A stretch of DNA of 64,000 nt from an uncultured Collinsella sp. (GCA_902492235.1 CABUKS010000003.1:32497-96496), one strand, 5' to 3'; numbered from the stretch's first letter, positions 36,941 to 46,572 are shown. Notes: generated from the letters alone by a model not told the origin. Numbers and translations are program-made.

Positions 36941-39691
36941 GTGAGCGATTGCAAGAGGGTTTACCGTTTTGGAACCGACGCCCAGGGCACCTGTGTCACC
37001 GAGGGCGACAAGTCCATGAACTTCGTGCTTGGCGGCAAAGGCGCTAACCTTGCCGAGATGAGCCGTATCGGCCTGCCGGTTCCCGGTGGCTTTACCATTA
37101 CCTGCCAGACTTGCGTCGAGTACTCCGGTGCCGGCAACGTGTGGCCCGAGGGCGCACTCGATGAGATCGTTGCCGCCGAGGCGGACCTCGAGGCCCGCTG
37201 CGGCAAGAAGCTCGGCGACGCCTCCGATCCGCTGCTCGTGTCGGTTCGTTCGGGCGCTCCGTTCTCCATGCCCGGTATGATGGACACGGTCCTCAACTTG
37301 GGCCTCAATGACGATTCCGTCCAGGGCCTCATCGCGCAGACGCAGAACCCGCGTTTTGCCTGGGATAGCTATCGTCGCTTTATCCAGATGTTCTCCAACG
37401 TCGTCATGGGTGTCGATGCCGACCTGTTCGAGAACGCCCTGACCCAGGCCCGCCTGGTCGCCGGCGTTCGCGTCGATTCCGAGCTTTCGGCCGAGGACCT
37501 GCAGGAACTCGTCGAGACCTTTAAGGGCATCTTCTCCGAGAACGTCGATGCCGCCCTGTATCCCGAGCTCGAGGTCGCCGATGGCAAGCCCGTCTTCCCG
37601 CACGACCCGGAGCTCCAGCTGCGCCTTGCCATCCAGGCCGTCTTTGGCAGCTGGATGAACGAGCGCGCCTGCATCTACCGCAAGCAGCATGGCATTTCCG
37701 ACGAACTAGGCACTGCCGTTAACGTGCAGGCCATGGCCTTTGGCAACAAGGGCGAGACCTCTGCGACGGGCGTCGCTTTTACGCGCAACCCGGCCGACGG
37801 CACCAAGGAGTTCTACGGTGACTTTTTGGTAAACGCCCAGGGCGAGGATGTCGTCGCCGGCATCCGCAACACCGAGCCCATTGCCGACTTCAAGGCCACC
37901 CCGGGCCTCGAGTCCGCAGGTGAGGAGCTCGAGCGCGTGTTCCTGACGCTCGAGGACCATTACCGCGATATGTGCGATATCGAGTTCACCATCGAGCAGG
38001 GCAAGCTCTGGATGCTCCAGACACGCGTGGGTAAACGCACTGCCACCGCCGCCCTGCGCATCGCCATCGAGATGGTCGAGGAGGGTCTGATCGCCCGCGA
38101 AGAGGCCGTGAGCCGTATCGATCCCGCGCAGCTCGACCAGCTCCTGCACCCGCAGTTTGACGCCTCCAAGAAGTACGAGGCGCTGGCCTGCGGTCTTAAC
38201 GCCAGCCCTGGTGCCGCCGTGGGCGAGGTCGTGTTCTCGAGTGATGACGCCGTTGCGCGCGCCAACGAGGGCCACAAGGTCATTCTGGTTCGTTGGGAGA
38301 CCAACCCCGACGACCTGAAGGGCATGGTCGCCGCCGAGGGCATCCTGACCAGCCACGGTGGCAAGACGAGCCATGCCGCCGTTATCGCCCGCGGCATGGG
38401 TACGCCCTGCGTCTGCGGCGTTGAGCGCTTCCACATCGACGCCGCCGAGAAGGTCGTGCGCATCGAGGGCAGCGACCGCGTATTGCACGAGGGCGATGTC
38501 ATCTCCATCGACGGCACCCAGGGCATCGTCGTCGACGGCGCCGTTGATCTGGTTTCGGCCGAGCTCACCGGCGACCTGGACACCATCCTGTCCTGGGCCG
38601 ACGAGATTCGCCTGGACGAGACCTGTGGCCATGCCAACCATGTGCGCGTCAACGCCGACAATCCCGAGGATGCCGAGCTCGCCCTCGAGTTTGGCGCCGA
38701 GGCTATTGGCCTGTGCCGCACCGAGCACATGTTCCTGGGCGATCGCAAGAACATCATCCAGAGCTTTATCCTGTCTGACGATGAGGCCGTGAAGCAGCAG
38801 GCCCTGGCCGACCTGCTCAAGGTTCAGACCGAGGACTTCCTGGCGATGTTCAAGACCATGTCCGGTCGCGATGTGGTCGTCCGCCTGCTCGATCCGCCGC
38901 TTCATGAGTTCCTGGATAATCCTCGCGAGCTCGAGGTCGCCATCACCAAGAAGGAAGCCGCCGGCGCCAGCGAGGAAGAGCTTGCCGCCCTGCGCACCCG
39001 TCTGCGTCGTATTGACGGCATGGTCGAGTCCAACCCGATGCTCGGCCTGCGCGGTGTGCGCCTGTCCGTCGTCTTTAGCGATCTGCCGCTCATGCAGGTT
39101 CGCGCCGTCGCTACGGCTGCTGCCCGTCTTATCAAGGAAGGCGTCGATCCGCGCCCCGAGATCATGGTTCCGCTCGTTTCCATCACGGCCGAGCATGTCC
39201 AGACCCGCGAGGTTATCGAGCGCGTAATCGCCGAGGTTTCCGTCGAAGAAGGCGTCGAGCTCAATATTCCCGTGGGCACGATGCTCGAGCTGCCGCGTGC
39301 CTGCATGGTCGCTGACGAGATCGCCCATCATGCCGACTTCTTCTGCTTCGGCACCAACGACCTCACCCAGACCACCTTCGGCTTCTCCCGCGACGATGCC
39401 GAGGCCAAGTTCATCCCGCTGTACATGCACAAGAAGATCTTGAAGGACAACCCCTTCGAGACCATCGACACGGCGGTACTCGAACTGGTGCGCTTGGCCG
39501 TCGAGAAGGGCCGCGCCACCAACCCCGACATGCACTTTGGCGTGTGCGGCGAGCACGGCGGCGACCCCAAATCCATCAAGGGCCTGTTCAACGTGGCCGA
39601 CGTGGACTACGTGTCCTGCTCGCCCTACCGCGTGCCCCTCGCACGCCTGGCTGCCGCTCAGGCCAAGCTCGAGGCCAAGCGTTCCGCCTAA
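36941..39691 (+). CDS. ppdK: Pyruvate,phosphate dikinase
   Basis: Interconverts pyruvate + ATP + Pi and PEP + AMP + PPi; in anaerobes it serves PEP-linked glycolysis or gluconeogenesis. The 916-residue protein has an ATP-grasp nucleotide domain (residues ~1-340). The swivelling phosphohistidine domain has GGKTSHAAV, with catalytic His478 and the regulatory Thr476. The C-terminal PEP/pyruvate TIM barrel has the catalytic Cys869 in VCGEHGG. GTG start with GGAAGGGGAAG upstream. The split regulatory gene lies just before it. PEP from this enzyme would feed DAHP synthase. Confidence 0.97.
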   Translation: MSDCKRVYRFGTDAQGTCVTEGDKSMNFVLGGKGANLAEMSRIGLPVPGGFTITCQTCVEYSGAGNVWPEGALDEIVAAEADLEARCGKKLGDASDPLLVSVRSGAPFSMPGMMDTVLNLGLNDDSVQGLIAQTQNPRFAWDSYRRFIQMFSNVVMGVDADLFENALTQARLVAGVRVDSELSAEDLQELVETFKGIFSENVDAALYPELEVADGKPVFPHDPELQLRLAIQAVFGSWMNERACIYRKQHGISDELGTAVNVQAMAFGNKGETSATGVAFTRNPADGTKEFYGDFLVNAQGEDVVAGIRNTEPIADFKATPGLESAGEELERVFLTLEDHYRDMCDIEFTIEQGKLWMLQTRVGKRTATAALRIAIEMVEEGLIAREEAVSRIDPAQLDQLLHPQFDASKKYEALACGLNASPGAAVGEVVFSSDDAVARANEGHKVILVRWETNPDDLKGMVAAEGILTSHGGKTSHAAVIARGMGTPCVCGVERFHIDAAEKVVRIEGSDRVLHEGDVISIDGTQGIVVDGAVDLVSAELTGDLDTILSWADEIRLDETCGHANHVRVNADNPEDAELALEFGAEAIGLCRTEHMFLGDRKNIIQSFILSDDEAVKQQALADLLKVQTEDFLAMFKTMSGRDVVVRLLDPPLHEFLDNPRELEVAITKKEAAGASEEELAALRTRLRRIDGMVESNPMLGLRGVRLSVVFSDLPLMQVRAVATAAARLIKEGVDPRPEIMVPLVSITAEHVQTREVIERVIAEVSVEEGVELNIPVGTMLELPRACMVADEIAHHADFFCFGTNDLTQTTFGFSRDDAEAKFIPLYMHKKILKDNPFETIDTAVLELVRLAVEKGRATNPDMHFGVCGEHGGDPKSIKGLFNVADVDYVSCSPYRVPLARLAAAQAKLEAKRSA

Positions 39692-39729
39692 CGTTTTGGG
39701 TTTAGACGCCTAGCGTAGCCCCCTTCATG

Positions 39730-39757
39730 CCGCCCGTCTCATTCGTGAGACGGGCGG
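39730..39757 (+). terminator. Hairpin terminator after ppdK
   Basis: A perfect 12-pair stem, CCGCCCGTCTCA/TGAGACGGGCGG, closes a TTCG tetraloop. Only TTAT follows, so the T-tract is short. Confidence 0.7.
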
Positions 39758-39803
39758 TTATCATGTGCGGGTTTTGTCTTTTTGTCTGCGTAAAAAATTG
39801 TTC

Positions 39804-39831
39804 TTGCAGCAGAAACCCGCGCGTGTATACT
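39804..39831 (+). promoter_or_regulatory. rplS promoter
   Basis: TTGCAG (39804-39809), 16-base spacer, TATACT (39826-39831). The leader RNA of about 65 bases contains a GTGCCG/CGGCAC hairpin before the ribosome binding site, possibly an L19 autoregulatory element. Confidence 0.6.
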
Positions 39832-39900
39832 CGAATACGTTTGTTCAACTACGTGCCGGCCAAGGTGGTACGGCACCTCTAGAAGAGTAAGGAATTGCAC

Positions 39901-40242
39901 ATGGATTACATCCGCGCAATCGAGCGTCAGCAGATCCGCGAGGACATTCCTCAGGTTCGCGTCGCCGACAACGTCAAGGTTCACTACCGCATTAAGGAAG
40001 GCGACCGCGAGCGCATCCAGGTCTTCCAGGGCGACGTCATCCGCATGGCCGGCGCCGGTGCCCGCGAGACCTTCACCGTCCGCAAGATGTCCTTCGGTGT
40101 CGGTGTTGAGCGTACCTTCCCGCTTCACAGCCCCAAGATCGCCAAGCTCGAGGTCGTTCGTCATGGTCGCGTCCGTCGCGCCAAGCTGTACTACCTCCGC
40201 GACAAGGTGGGCAAGGCTGCTCGCATCCCCGAGAAGCGCTAA
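39901..40242 (+). CDS. rplS: 50S ribosomal protein L19
   Basis: A 113-residue protein of the 30S-50S interface. It has [72 protein letters not shown] 39901 is chosen because AAGGA at 39888 is correctly placed. It is a single-gene unit with its own promoter and terminator. Confidence 0.97.
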   Translation: MDYIRAIERQQIREDIPQVRVADNVKVHYRIKEGDRERIQVFQGDVIRMAGAGARETFTVRKMSFGVGVERTFPLHSPKIAKLEVVRHGRVRRAKLYYLRDKVGKAARIPEKR

Positions 40243-40276
40243 GAAGATCGCAGCGTCTGTCCACTCGTTTGGACGT

Positions 40277-40308
40277 AAGGGTCACCTTCGGGTGGCCCTT
40301 CTTTTTAT
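40277..40308 (+). terminator. rplS terminator
   Basis: A ten-pair stem, AAGGGTCACC/GGTGGCCCTT (one G-U), with a TTCG tetraloop is followed by CTTTTTAT. Confidence 0.9.
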
Positions 40309-40335
40309 CTGATTTGCATGCAAGGAGGGCCTGGT

Positions 40336-41124
40336 ATGGCCAACATGACGAGCTCGGTTTCGGCATCGCAGGTTGCCGGTGAGTTGGCGAGCGCTACGTT
40401 TGAGGAGATTCCTGCCCTCGTGGAGCATTATCGCGAGGACCCGCGCCAGCAGGTGATCAAGGCTTGCGAGCGTGCTCTTAAGCGCCATGCCAAGGAGCTT
40501 GCCGAGCGCGAGCGCGTCAATGACATGTACGAGCTTATGCATGAGCTTGGCAGCGATGGGGTGGTCGTTGGTGTCGACGAGGTGGGTCGCGGATCGGTGG
40601 CCGGTCCTTTGACGGTATGCGCCGTCTGCCTTCCCATGGAACCGCGCGTCTGGGGTATCAACGATTCCAAAAAGCTCACGCCCGCGCGCCGCGAGTTGCT
40701 CTCAGTGAAGATTGCCGAGGTGGCGATGGCGATCGGTTTTTGCCATATCGCGCCTAAGGATATCGATGAGATGGGCATGGCCCGCGCAATCCGCGCTGCC
40801 GTTGTGGGCGCCGTGGCCGATACGGGGCTCGAGCCCGACTGCGTCCTCATGGACGGTAACCCCTTGGGCGCCGTTCCCAACGAGCGCGATGTGGTGAAGG
40901 GCGATGCCAAGATCGCCTGCATCGCCGCGGCGTCCATCATGGCCAAGGTCACGCGTGACGAGATGATGGTCGAGTACGACGCCGAGTACCCCGAGTACCA
41001 TCTGGCCGAGTCGAAGGGCTATGCGAGCCCCGAGCACATCGAGGCCATTCGCAAACATGGACTTTGTCCGCTGCACCGCGTGAGCTTTTGCGGAAACTTT
41101 CTGCAGACTGAGCGCCTTTTCTAG
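40336..41124 (+). CDS. rnhB: Ribonuclease HII
   Basis: Cleaves RNA in RNA-DNA hybrids, including single ribonucleotides. It has 262 residues from ATG 40336, with AAGGAGG at 40322-40328. The catalytic DEVGRGSVAGP and the DSKKLTPARRE, VLMDGNPLG and KVTRDEMM segments provide the four acidic residues. An N-terminal helical extension of about 70 residues precedes the core, as in Bacillus RNase HII. Confidence 0.95.
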   Translation: MANMTSSVSASQVAGELASATFEEIPALVEHYREDPRQQVIKACERALKRHAKELAERERVNDMYELMHELGSDGVVVGVDEVGRGSVAGPLTVCAVCLPMEPRVWGINDSKKLTPARRELLSVKIAEVAMAIGFCHIAPKDIDEMGMARAIRAAVVGAVADTGLEPDCVLMDGNPLGAVPNERDVVKGDAKIACIAAASIMAKVTRDEMMVEYDAEYPEYHLAESKGYASPEHIEAIRKHGLCPLHRVSFCGNFLQTERLF

Positions 41125-41172
41125 GTTAATTGTGGAGACAGGGACCTCTGGGGTTTTATAAACCTGCTGGTG

Positions 41173-41215
41173 ACGGGCCGTATGCAACACCATTGCTGCG
41201 TACGGCCCGTTTTTT
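41173..41215 (+). terminator. rnhB terminator
   Basis: A perfect ten-pair stem, ACGGGCCGTA/TACGGCCCGT, is followed by TTTTTT. Confidence 0.92.
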
Positions 41216-41313
41216 GACGGCATTTGGTCAGCTTTTGGTTTGCTTCCGGTACTTACCCGCATGAAAGGTGCCCTCATCATCGGGGCAATGCAGTGTGCGG
41301 GAAAGGAGACCCC

Positions 41314-41799
41314 ATGAGTGCCGCAAGCAAAAAGAGTAAGACGCAGCAGCTCAAGGAGTGTTGGGAAAACGGCGAGCTCGACTGCGGGGCGATGACGCCC
41401 GAGTTTATCAAGGGACTCAGTCCTCGCGAGCTGGGCATGCTGGGCGAGCTGATCACCATCGACTACTTTAACGAGCGCGGCTACACCTTGCTGGAGCAGG
41501 GTTATCGTTGCACCGAAGGCGAGGCCGACCTGGTGCTGCTCGATGAGCTCGACGATGTCGTGGTGATGGCCGAGGTCAAGACCAGACGCGTTGCGCTGGA
41601 TTGCAGCACGCGGGTCTTTCCCGAGGAGGCCGTGGACGCCCAAAAGCAACGTCGCTACCGCCGCATCGCAAGTTGCTATCTCATGGAGCATTATCCGCTC
41701 AAGGCGATTCGCTTCGATGCCGTGGGCGTCACTATTCGCGGCGGACATATCGCCGAGATCGAGCACCAGTACAACGCGTTTGATTGGCAGGTGTCGTGA
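41314..41799 (+). CDS. YraN/UPF0102 family nuclease-like protein
   Basis: A 161-residue protein of the restriction-endonuclease fold. The core LGELITIDYFNERGYTLLEQGYRCTEGEADLVLLDELDDVVVMAEVKTRR shows the E...D...ExK pattern of metal-dependent nucleases. ATG 41314 has AAAGGAG upstream; the frame is open further back but unsupported. The stop overlaps the comM start (TGATG). Neighbours comM and dprA suggest a role with incoming or recombining DNA. Confidence 0.88.
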   Translation: MSAASKKSKTQQLKECWENGELDCGAMTPEFIKGLSPRELGMLGELITIDYFNERGYTLLEQGYRCTEGEADLVLLDELDDVVVMAEVKTRRVALDCSTRVFPEEAVDAQKQRRYRRIASCYLMEHYPLKAIRFDAVGVTIRGGHIAEIEHQYNAFDWQVS

Positions 41800-43322
41800 T
41801 GGCGTTCGAGACGTTTGCCGTTCACGCGGCCTGCATCCGCGGCGTCGAGGCGATTCACGTCACGGTCGAGGTCTCGCTTGCCGGTGGCGTTCCGGGCATC
41901 CAGATGCTCGGCATTCCGAGTATGGAGGTGATGGAGTCACGTGGTCGTATTCGCTGTGCGATGCGCTCCGCCGGGTTCGAGATCCCGCGCTCGGGCATTA
42001 CCGTTAACCTGGCACCCGGCGATATCCGCAAGACCGGTAGCGGCTTTGACCTGCCCATCGCCATCGCGGTTCTAGCGGCCGATGGGCAGATTCCCCGTGA
42101 CAACCTCGATCGCTGCCTTATCGCAGGTGAGCTTGGTCTGGACGGTACGGTGCTTCCCGTCAAGGGCGAGGTGGCGTTTCAGTTATTGGCGCGTGATTTG
42201 GGGCTGTCCTTTATCGCCGGCAGGTCAGACCAGCATGTGCCACTCGCGGGCGTGGATTGCGGATTCATCGATCATTTGTCTCAGCTTGCTCATGGTATGG
42301 GCGATGCCGCCCGGCACTACTTGGATTCTGAGGGCGTCGAGGCGACCTTTGAGCCAGAGCTCGACTATGCCGACGTGTTGGGGCAGGAGGTCGCCAAGCG
42401 CGGCATGGCGCTTGCGGCGGCAGGAGAACTCGGCTTGCTCATGATCGGGTCCCCGGGATCGGGCAAGACGATGCTCGCGCGCCGTATGACCGGCATTCTG
42501 CCCGAGCTTTCTGTTGAGGATCAGCAGGAGGCGCTGTGCATTCATTCGGTCTTGGGCGAGAACATCGATGGCTTATTGGCAGGTCATCGGCCGTTTCGAA
42601 GCCCCCATCATAGCATTTCAACGGCGGGCCTCATTGGCGGTGGGCGCCCGGTGCACCCGGGTGAGATCAGCCTTGCTCATGGCGGCGTGCTCTTTTTGGA
42701 CGAGCTTGCCGAGTTTCCCACCGGTGTGCTGCAGACGCTGCGTCAGCCCATCGAACGCGGCTACGTCAGGATCGTACGCGTCGACGGGGCCTTTACCTTC
42801 CCGTCGCGCTTTCAGCTGCTGGCTGCGAGCAATCCCTGCCCCTGCGGCTTTTTGGGCGATCGCGAGGTGCCGTGTCGCTGCTCGGCGGCGATGGTCGAGC
42901 GCTATCGGTCTAAACTGCGCGGTCCTTTGGCCGACCGTATCGACATGATGATCGATATGACCCGTCCCGATCCCCAAGTGATTATCGAGGGTGCGGAGGG
43001 TATGTCGTCGGCCGAGTTACGTGACTACGTTGTGCGCGGTCGCGCCTTTCGCGCCTGGCGCGAGTCCCGTATGGACGATGCGGATGCCGAGGCCGAGGAC
43101 GACGAGACGCGGTCCATTGACGGCGTCGTTTCGACCTTCGAGCTCGATGATGCTGCCGAGAAATGCGTACTCGGCCTATCCAAACGCACGCATCTCACGG
43201 GCCGCGGCATCGTACGCCTGGTGCGTATCGCGCGTACAATCGCTGACGTCGCCGAGAGCGAGCAGGTGACGCAGGACCACGTGCTCGAGGCGGCGATGTA
43301 CCAGGGAAGGAGGGATCAATGA
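41799..43322 (+). CDS. comM: Magnesium chelatase-like AAA+ protein ComM/YifB
   Basis: ComM is a hexameric helicase that promotes branch migration in natural transformation in Gram-negatives; homologs are widespread. The 507-residue protein has an N-terminal Lon-like domain (EVSLAGGVPGIQMLGIPSMEVMESRGRIRCAM) and Walker A GSPGSGKTM. HSISTAGLIGGGRPVHPGEISLAHGGVLFLDELAEFP carries the Walker B region, and a Mg-chelatase C domain follows, with a Cys pair motif (NPCPCGF, PCRCS). It is coupled to both neighbours. Confidence 0.94.
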   Translation: MAFETFAVHAACIRGVEAIHVTVEVSLAGGVPGIQMLGIPSMEVMESRGRIRCAMRSAGFEIPRSGITVNLAPGDIRKTGSGFDLPIAIAVLAADGQIPRDNLDRCLIAGELGLDGTVLPVKGEVAFQLLARDLGLSFIAGRSDQHVPLAGVDCGFIDHLSQLAHGMGDAARHYLDSEGVEATFEPELDYADVLGQEVAKRGMALAAAGELGLLMIGSPGSGKTMLARRMTGILPELSVEDQQEALCIHSVLGENIDGLLAGHRPFRSPHHSISTAGLIGGGRPVHPGEISLAHGGVLFLDELAEFPTGVLQTLRQPIERGYVRIVRVDGAFTFPSRFQLLAASNPCPCGFLGDREVPCRCSAAMVERYRSKLRGPLADRIDMMIDMTRPDPQVIIEGAEGMSSAELRDYVVRGRAFRAWRESRMDDADAEAEDDETRSIDGVVSTFELDDAAEKCVLGLSKRTHLTGRGIVRLVRIARTIADVAESEQVTQDHVLEAAMYQGRRDQ

Positions 43323-44254
43323 TGGCTGAGGGGACCTTCGAGCTGCATCCAGGTGACGCGTTGTATCCCGAGACCGTTTTGGAGCTTTCTGATGTACCTC
43401 AGACGCTCTATGTGCGCGGCAACCCCGAGGCGCTTTCGACGCCCGCGCTCTCCATCATCGGTGCGCGAAAGGCCTCGCCGTATGGTCTTGCCGTGGCAGA
43501 GCTTGCGGCGAAGGTGGCGGTCGAGGCGGGAGTGACGGTAGTTTCGGGCGGTGCGGTCGGTTGTGACCAGGCCTCGGGTTGGGCTGCGGTCAACGCCGGC
43601 GGCAAACACGTTGTGGTGCTGGGGACGGGCGCCGACGTGGTCTACCCGCGTTCGAGCGCGGGGCTGATTACGCGCACGCTTGATACGGGTGGCGCGGTCG
43701 TGTCGATCTCTCCGTGGGGCATGGGTCCGCGCAAGTTCGCCTTTCCGCGCCGCAATCGCGTGATCGCGGCCCTGTCGCAAGCCCTCTTTGTATCCGAGGC
43801 GGGTATGCCTTCCGGGACGTTTTCTACAGCCGAGGCTGCTATGGATTTGGGGCGCGAACTTCTTGCCGTGCCGGGGTCGATCCTATCGCCCGAGTCGCGT
43901 GGCACGAATTACCTCATTGCGAACGGTGCCTGCTGCATCGTCGACGAGGAATCTATCGAGATGGCTATCTCACGCATCTACGGAACCCTGCGCTACTCGC
44001 GCCCCGATGCTCCCGGCATTGCCGACCTGGATCCAACGCAGCAGACCGTGATGCATGCGCTCATCGCCTCTCCGCTCAAGGTCGACGACATCGCGGCGCT
44101 CGTCTCGCTCGATGCTGTCGGCGTACTCAAACTCTTGGGTTCGCTTGAACTCGAGGGTCTTATCGAGCGCATGATGGATGGAAGGTATGCGCCCTCCAAG
44201 TTTGCCCTTCACGCCCAGACACCCTTCGGTCACAATGGAAAACGTGTCAATTAG
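43319..44254 (+). CDS. dprA: DNA processing protein DprA
   Basis: Loads RecA onto incoming single-stranded DNA during transformation. The 311-residue protein has a Rossmann-like core (IGARKASPYGLAVAELAAKVAVEAGVTVVSGGAVGCDQASGWAA, PRRNRVIAALSQALFVSEAG, LAVPGSILSPESRGTN) and a C-terminal winged-helix domain of about 70 residues. The ATG overlaps the comM stop. AAGGAGG lies five bases upstream. Confidence 0.95.
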   Translation: MMAEGTFELHPGDALYPETVLELSDVPQTLYVRGNPEALSTPALSIIGARKASPYGLAVAELAAKVAVEAGVTVVSGGAVGCDQASGWAAVNAGGKHVVVLGTGADVVYPRSSAGLITRTLDTGGAVVSISPWGMGPRKFAFPRRNRVIAALSQALFVSEAGMPSGTFSTAEAAMDLGRELLAVPGSILSPESRGTNYLIANGACCIVDEESIEMAISRIYGTLRYSRPDAPGIADLDPTQQTVMHALIASPLKVDDIAALVSLDAVGVLKLLGSLELEGLIERMMDGRYAPSKFALHAQTPFGHNGKRVN

Positions 44255-44268
44255 AAAGGTGTTTGCAG

Positions 44269-45606
44269 ATGCAGTTCGATCAGGTGACAGTTATCGGTGG
44301 CGGTCTGGCGGGTTCGGAATGCGCGATCCAGCTGGCAGATCGCGGGTTTGCCGTAAAGCTGTGCGAGATGCGCCCCCAGGTGAGCTCCCCGGCCCACCAT
44401 ACCGATCACCTGGCAGAGCTCGTCTGCTCCAATTCGTTTAAGTCGACCCGTCCGGATTCCGCGGCTGGTTTGCTGAAGGCCGAGCTTGAGCGCATGGGCT
44501 CAGTCCTGCTCGATTGCGCCCATCGCGCGGCTGTTCCCGCCGGTGGCGCCTTGGCGGTCGACCGCGTCAAGTTTTCCGAGCTTGTCGAGGCCGAGGTTGC
44601 CGCCCGTCCCAATATCGAGGTCGTGCACGGCGAGGTCACGCAGATTCCCGAGGGTCACGTGGTCATTGCCGCGGGCCCGCTGTGTTCACCGGCGCTGAGC
44701 GAAGAGGTTATGAAGCTCGTCGGTGGCGATGCCCTTGCGTTCTTCGATGCCGCGGCGCCGATCGTCGATGCCTCCACGCTCGATATGGACGTGCTGTTCT
44801 CGCAGTCGCGCTATGAGGAGCAGGGGAGCGGCGACTATCTCAACGCTCCGCTCAATAAGGAGGAGTACGAGGCCTTTATCGAGGCGCTTACTACGGCCGA
44901 CCGCGTGGTGCTCAAAGACTTTGAGGGCGGCGATTTGTTCCAGGCCTGCCAGCCTGCCGAGGAAGTTGCGCGCACCGGCAAGGACGCCATTCGCTTTGGC
45001 GCCATGAAGCCCGTTGGCCTCACCGACCCGCGTACCGGACGTCGCCCCTGGGCGGCGATACAGCTGCGTGCCGAGAACAAGGAGAAGACCGCCTATAACC
45101 TGGTGGGCTTCCAGACCAACTTGACCTTTGGCGAGCAGAAGCGCGTCTTCCATATGGTGCCGGGCCTGGAGAACGCTGAGTTCTTCCGCTACGGTGTCAT
45201 GCATCGCAATACCTTTGTCGACGCTCCGCACGTGCTCGATGGCACCTTTGCCGTGCCCGGTACCGGCGTGCGCCTGGCCGGTCAGATCACCGGCACCGAG
45301 GGGTACATGGAAGCCGTGGCGACAGGTCTTCTCGCGGCGCTCAACACCTATGCCGAGGCTATCGGTGCCGCGGGCGTCGAGTTGCCGCGTGTGGGCGCCC
45401 TAGGTGCGCTCGTGGGCTATGCGACCGATCCTGCCACCGTGGGCTATCAGCCTATGCATGTCAACTTTGGCCTGGTGCCGCCACTCGAGGATGGTAAGCG
45501 CCGCAGCAAGCGCGACCGATATCAGGCCTATGCGGACCGTGCGCTCGAGGCCCTCGATGCCTACTTGGCCACGCGTTCCGACTTGTTTGGAGGCGACCGG
45601 TCATAG
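44269..45606 (+). CDS. trmFO: Methylenetetrahydrofolate-tRNA-(uracil-5-)-methyltransferase TrmFO
   Basis: A folate- and FAD-dependent enzyme that makes m5U54 in tRNA T loops. The 445-residue protein has a GGGLAGSECAIQLADRG dinucleotide-binding motif and the conserved GDYLNAPLNKEEYEAF, RPWAAIQLRAENKEKTAYNLVGFQTNL and GVRLAGQITGTEGYMEAVATGLLA segments. ATG 44269 is preferred over a TTG two codons earlier. Its end overlaps the proposed start of the Xer recombinase. Confidence 0.96.
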   Translation: MQFDQVTVIGGGLAGSECAIQLADRGFAVKLCEMRPQVSSPAHHTDHLAELVCSNSFKSTRPDSAAGLLKAELERMGSVLLDCAHRAAVPAGGALAVDRVKFSELVEAEVAARPNIEVVHGEVTQIPEGHVVIAAGPLCSPALSEEVMKLVGGDALAFFDAAAPIVDASTLDMDVLFSQSRYEEQGSGDYLNAPLNKEEYEAFIEALTTADRVVLKDFEGGDLFQACQPAEEVARTGKDAIRFGAMKPVGLTDPRTGRRPWAAIQLRAENKEKTAYNLVGFQTNLTFGEQKRVFHMVPGLENAEFFRYGVMHRNTFVDAPHVLDGTFAVPGTGVRLAGQITGTEGYMEAVATGLLAALNTYAEAIGAAGVELPRVGALGALVGYATDPATVGYQPMHVNFGLVPPLEDGKRRSKRDRYQAYADRALEALDAYLATRSDLFGGDRS

Positions 45607-46523
45607 CCTTTGACCTGTACGACACCGTCGACTCGTTTATCGCCTATATCGCACGCGTCGAGGGTCTTTCTCCCAACACGGTGACGGCCTATGGCTCGAG
45701 GCTGGAGCGCTTTGCTGCCTGGTGCGAGCGCGAGGGCATCGACGCTCGCGCCGCCGACGTACGGACCGTTCGTTCCTATTTGGCCGAGCTGTCGCGTGGC
45801 CAGGCGGCGGCTCGGACCCTTGCGGCACACCTGTCTGCCATTCGCTCACTCTATCGCTGGATGGCTGCCGAGGGGATTGTCGAGGGCGATGCGGTCTCGG
45901 CGATCGCATCGCCCAAGCTGCCGCGTGACCTGCCGGGCGTCCTTACGACCCAGCAGGTTGAGGCGCTGCTCAAGACGCCTGATACCTCGACGCCCGCGGG
46001 ACTGCGCGATGCGGCGATGCTTGAGTTGCTCTATGCCTCCGGCGCGCGAATCTCGGAGCTCGCGGCGCTCAACGTGGAGTCTATTGGTTGGTCCGAGCGA
46101 ACGCTGCGACTTTGGGGCAAGGGGAGCAAGGAGCGTATCGTCCCTCTGTATCGTCGTGCGCTCGAGGCGACGCGTCTCTATATTGAGGAGGGGAGGCCGG
46201 AGTTGCTCGCTCAGGCAAAGCGCCGTGACCCCGCTACCGGGCCGCATCCGCTGCTTATATCGGCGCGCGGCAATCGCATGAGTGCCGCCATGCTCAGGCG
46301 GCGGTTCCATACGCTGGCGACGCTCGCCGGCATTCCGGCCGACATTGCCCCGCATGCGATGCGCCATACCTTTGCGACCGATTTGCTCGAGGGCGGTGCG
46401 GACCTGCGCTCGGTTCAAGAGCTGCTGGGCCATGCGAGCCTGTCTACAACGCAGATTTACACGCATCTCACGCCCGATCGGCTCAAACGTGCCGTGGCTC
46501 AAGCCCATCCCCGCGGCGAATAG
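45603..46523 (+). CDS. xerC: Tyrosine recombinase XerC/XerD family
   Basis: A site-specific recombinase that likely resolves chromosome dimers. The conserved N-terminal core-binding domain begins at AFDLYDTVDSFIAYIARVEGLSPNTVTAYG, and the catalytic set Arg149, Lys174/176, His251, Arg254, His277 and Tyr286 is complete (SGARISEL, PHAMRHTFATDLLEGG, LLGHASLSTTQIYTHL). No ATG, GTG or TTG lies in frame between 45540 and 45680. The only codon with good placement is ATA at 45603, nine bases after GGAGG and overlapping the trmFO stop. The first standard start, GTG 45681, would remove 26 conserved residues. XerC and XerD cannot be told apart here. Confidence 0.85.
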   Translation: MAFDLYDTVDSFIAYIARVEGLSPNTVTAYGSRLERFAAWCEREGIDARAADVRTVRSYLAELSRGQAAARTLAAHLSAIRSLYRWMAAEGIVEGDAVSAIASPKLPRDLPGVLTTQQVEALLKTPDTSTPAGLRDAAMLELLYASGARISELAALNVESIGWSERTLRLWGKGSKERIVPLYRRALEATRLYIEEGRPELLAQAKRRDPATGPHPLLISARGNRMSAAMLRRRFHTLATLAGIPADIAPHAMRHTFATDLLEGGADLRSVQELLGHASLSTTQIYTHLTPDRLKRAVAQAHPRGE

Positions 46524-46572
46524 TGGCTGGGACGTCCCGCGCCGCACTCAGGTGTGTGGTTTTGATTGCGGG

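Noticed and set aside
41224..41313. Thirty extra N-terminal residues on the YraN-family protein
   Set aside because: The stretch has no ribosome binding site and no homology in composition to the family, while ATG 41314 has a strong AAAGGAG.
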